NCBI GenBank assembly: GCA_934351705.1
Contig: CAKRJK010000084.1
Location: forward strand, 1-6,425
DNA length: 6,425 bases
Reading direction: 5' to 3'
Origin: an uncultured Lachnospiraceae bacterium
GTDB lineage: Bacteria > Bacillota > Clostridia > Lachnospirales > Lachnospiraceae
In this document: piece by piece, positions 4,504 through 6,425 of the stretch
How positions within the stretch are numbered: position 1 is the first letter of the stretch
How the letters are laid out: the number at the start of each line of letters is the position of its first letter
Made by a program: the position numbers and the translations under genes
The notes under the pieces: generated by a model
Databases searched by the model: none
The model's input: only the letters and a program-made list of their open reading frames with translations
Told to the model about the DNA's origin: nothing

Positions 4504-5591
4504 TTATCAAATCAATAGAATTAGATCATTTTCGTAATTATGAGAATCTGGATTTGGATTTTGATTACGGAACAAATATTTTATATGGCGACAATGCTCA
4601 GGGAAAGACAAATATACTGGAGGCTATCTGTGTAAGCGGAACAACCCGCTCACATAAAGGCAGCAAAGACAAAGAGATGATTCGGTTCGGCGAGGAAGAA
4701 TCCCATATCAAGACAGTTGTCCACAAAAATGATATGGATTATCAGATCGATGTTCATATGAAAAAGAACAAGACAAAGGGAATTGCGGTTAATAAAGTAC
4801 CGCTCAAAAAGGCAAGCGAGCTGTTTGGTATTCTCAACATTGTGTTCTTTTCTCCCGAAGACCTCAACATTATCAAAAACGGACCTTCCGAGAGAAGAAG
4901 ATTTTTAGATTCCGAACTTTGTCAGTTAGATAAGATTTATCTGTCTGATTTAGCAAAATATAACAAGATTTTGAATCAGAGAAACAAGCTGTTAAAAGAT
5001 ATGGTTTATCGTCCTGATCTAAAAGAAACACTTCCAATCTGGGATGAACAGCTTCTTGATTACGGAAAAAGGATCATTAAGAGAAGAAAAACATTTATTG
5101 ATGAACTAAATGAAATTGTATATGAGATACATAAGCAGATTTCGGGCGAGAAAGAAGAACTGATTTTAAAATATGAACCAAATATAGACGATGCTTTTTT
5201 TCAAGATGAACTCAATCGTGCAAAAGAGAGAGATTTAAGATATTGTCAGACATCCGTAGGACCTCACAGAGACGATATGCTTTTTTCCGTTTCGGATATT
5301 GATATCAGAAAATACGGTTCACAGGGACAACAGAGGACAAGTGCTCTCTCACTAAAACTTGCGGAGATAGAACTGGTCAAAAAAAGTATCGGTGATACGC
5401 CGGTTTTGCTATTGGATGATGTGCTTTCAGAATTGGATAGCAACCGACAAAATTATTTATTGAACAGTATTCATGATATACAAACGATCATAACCTGTAC
5501 GGGATTAGATGAATTTATCAAGAACAGGTTTAAAATAGATAAAATATTTAATGTTGTAGAAGGTGTTGTAACCGAAAAAACAGAGTTATAA
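4500..5591 (+). CDS. recF: DNA replication and repair protein RecF
   Basis: RecF is an SMC/ABC-type ATPase that, with RecO and RecR, loads RecA at single-strand gaps and helps restart stalled forks. The 363-residue length is typical. It begins MIIKSIELDHFRNYENLDLD, the family's N-terminus. Walker A is GDNAQGKT (30-37), FFSPEDLNIIKNGPSERRRF (116-135) is a family hallmark, the ABC signature is YGSQGQQRTSALSLKLAE (272-289), and Walker B with D-loop is PVLLLDDVLSELD (301-313). The ATG at 4500 shares four bases with the yaaA stop. The nearest purine-rich sequence is the poor GGGTAGAAG, so translation is probably coupled to yaaA. gyrB follows after 30 bases. Confidence 0.98.
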   Translation: MIIKSIELDHFRNYENLDLDFDYGTNILYGDNAQGKTNILEAICVSGTTRSHKGSKDKEMIRFGEEESHIKTVVHKNDMDYQIDVHMKKNKTKGIAVNKVPLKKASELFGILNIVFFSPEDLNIIKNGPSERRRFLDSELCQLDKIYLSDLAKYNKILNQRNKLLKDMVYRPDLKETLPIWDEQLLDYGKRIIKRRKTFIDELNEIVYEIHKQISGEKEELILKYEPNIDDAFFQDELNRAKERDLRYCQTSVGPHRDDMLFSVSDIDIRKYGSQGQQRTSALSLKLAEIELVKKSIGDTPVLLLDDVLSELDSNRQNYLLNSIHDIQTIITCTGLDEFIKNRFKIDKIFNVVEGVVTEKTEL

Positions 5592-5621
5592 CATTTTGAA
5601 AGTGTTAGCAGGAGGAAATAG

Positions 5622-6425
5622 ATGAGTGCTGAATACGAACAAAATCAAACACAAGAATACGGAGCAGATCAGATCCAGATTTTAGAGGGATTAGAAGCTG
5701 TCCGTAAAAGACCTGGAATGTATATAGGAAGTACATCCGCAAGAGGATTGCATCATCTTGTTTACGAAATTGTAGATAATGCAGTAGATGAAGCATTAGC
5801 AGGATACTGTAAGAAAATAGAAGTTACGATTAATGAAGATAATTCCATTACAGTAGAGGACGATGGAAGAGGAATACCGGTAGATATTAACCACAAAGCC
5901 GGAAAATCCGCTCTTGAAGTTGTGTATACTGTATTACATGCCGGAGGAAAATTCGGCGGCGGAGGATACAAAGTATCCGGCGGACTTCACGGTGTAGGAG
6001 CTTCCGTAGTAAATGCGTTATCCACAAAGCTGTGTGTAGAAGTTTATAAAGAGGGAAAAGTTTATTTCCAGAGTTATCATATAGGAAAACCGGATGATGA
6101 GGTAAAAGTAATCGGAACTTGCGAAGAAGACAAGCACGGAACAAAAGTAACTTTCCATCCGGATGCGGATATCTTTGAGGAAACGGTTTATGACTATGAC
6201 ACCTTAAAACAAAGACTTCGTGAGACAGCCTTTTTGACAAAAGGACTTCGTATCATTTTAAGAGATTTAAGAGAAGATCCTGTCAGAGAGCATGATTTCC
6301 ATTATGCGGGCGGTATCAAAGAATTTGTTACTTACCTGAATAAGAGCAAAGAAGCCGTATACCCGGATGTCATCTATTGTGAGGGAACAAAAGATAATGT
6401 TTATGTAGAAGTTGCAATGCAGCAC
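5622..6425 (+). CDS. gyrB: DNA gyrase subunit B, N-terminal 268 residues (3' end outside window)
   Basis: GyrB supplies the ATPase of DNA gyrase, which introduces negative supercoils. The visible part is the GHKL ATPase domain and the start of the transducer domain. My translation shows [14 protein letters not shown] (23-36), [13 protein letters not shown] (49-61) with the likely catalytic Glu49 and Mg-binding Asn53, EDDGRGIPV (79-87) with Asp80 for adenine contact, HAGGKF (106-111), the lid motif [19 protein letters not shown] (116-134) and HGTKVTF (172-178). These match E. coli GyrB E42, N46 and D73 with a constant offset of seven. AGGAGG (5610-5615) lies six bases before the ATG. This ATPase-type start could also fit ParE, but the place directly after recF argues for gyrB. 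Confidence 0.96.
   Translation, partial: MSAEYEQNQTQEYGADQIQILEGLEAVRKRPGMYIGSTSARGLHHLVYEIVDNAVDEALAGYCKKIEVTINEDNSITVEDDGRGIPVDINHKAGKSALEVVYTVLHAGGKFGGGGYKVSGGLHGVGASVVNALSTKLCVEVYKEGKVYFQSYHIGKPDDEVKVIGTCEEDKHGTKVTFHPDADIFEETVYDYDTLKQRLRETAFLTKGLRIILRDLREDPVREHDFHYAGGIKEFVTYLNKSKEAVYPDVIYCEGTKDNVYVEVAMQH
6018..6026 (+). promoter_or_regulatory. Perfect DnaA-box sequence inside gyrB
   Basis: An exact TTATCCACA occurs in frame within the gyrB codons for Ala-Leu-Ser-Thr-Lys (residues 132-136, after the lid motif). It is the only perfect box found outside the origin lobes. It could be a titration or regulatory site, or a by-product of a conserved protein segment. The match is certain; a function is not. 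Confidence 0.35.

Noticed and set aside
5592..5621. Possible remB gene or promoter between recF and gyrB
   Set aside because: Only 30 bases separate the genes. They hold the gyrB Shine-Dalgarno and nothing else recognisable.
5887..6240. 117-codon minus-strand open frame
   Set aside because: It lies wholly opposite the gyrB ATPase domain, whose motifs are intact, and the translated product is a Leu/Arg/His-rich shadow with no family resemblance.
1..6425. Mobile elements, CRISPR arrays, tRNA or rRNA genes, toxin-antitoxin or defence genes
   Set aside because: Nearly all of the sequence is accounted for by core housekeeping genes and the origin; no terminal inverted repeats, spaced repeat arrays or RNA gene cores were seen.

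Overview
This window is the chromosomal replication-origin neighbourhood of a low-GC Gram-positive bacterium. The gene order is yidC-yidD-rnpA-rpmH on the minus strand, then an origin, then dnaA-dnaN-yaaA-recF-gyrB on the plus strand. This is the classic Firmicutes oriC arrangement. Protein details (RpmH beginning [10 protein letters not shown], the YidC and DnaN sequence character, no lipobox on YidC, no remB between recF and gyrB) make a Clostridia member, probably Lachnospiraceae, the best guess. That placement is from memory of the families, not from a search.

Left arm (1-1208, minus strand): one apparent operon, rpmH > rnpA > yidD > yidC, read away from the origin from a near-consensus sigma-A promoter at 1248-1275. 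It makes ribosomal protein L34, the RNase P protein, the small YidD insertion factor and the YidC membrane insertase, which runs off the window at base 1. A 9-bp hairpin overlaps the rpmH stop codon and probably lowers transcription into rnpA.

Origin (1209-1630 and 2987-3163): the origin looks bipartite, with dnaA between two non-coding lobes. The upstream lobe has two perfect DnaA boxes in minus orientation set in an 11-12-bp-phased series of degenerate boxes, then an inverted repeat around a plus-oriented box, then the dnaA promoter. The downstream lobe has several plus-oriented boxes, a 31-bp pure A/T run that is the best candidate for the unwinding element, and a DnaA box lying between the Shine-Dalgarno and start codon of dnaN. 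The two lobes share an 18-of-21-base direct repeat upstream of a TTATTCAC-type box. That is the most unusual signal seen.

Right arm (1631-6425, plus strand): DnaA initiator, beta sliding clamp, the S4-domain YaaA protein, the RecF recombination ATPase (4-base overlap with yaaA) and the N-terminal 268 residues of DNA gyrase B, cut off by the window end. All genes read away from the origin, co-directional with replication. No mobile element, CRISPR array, tRNA, rRNA or foreign-looking island was seen. This is a conserved core region, and the findings are about fine structure rather than a new system.
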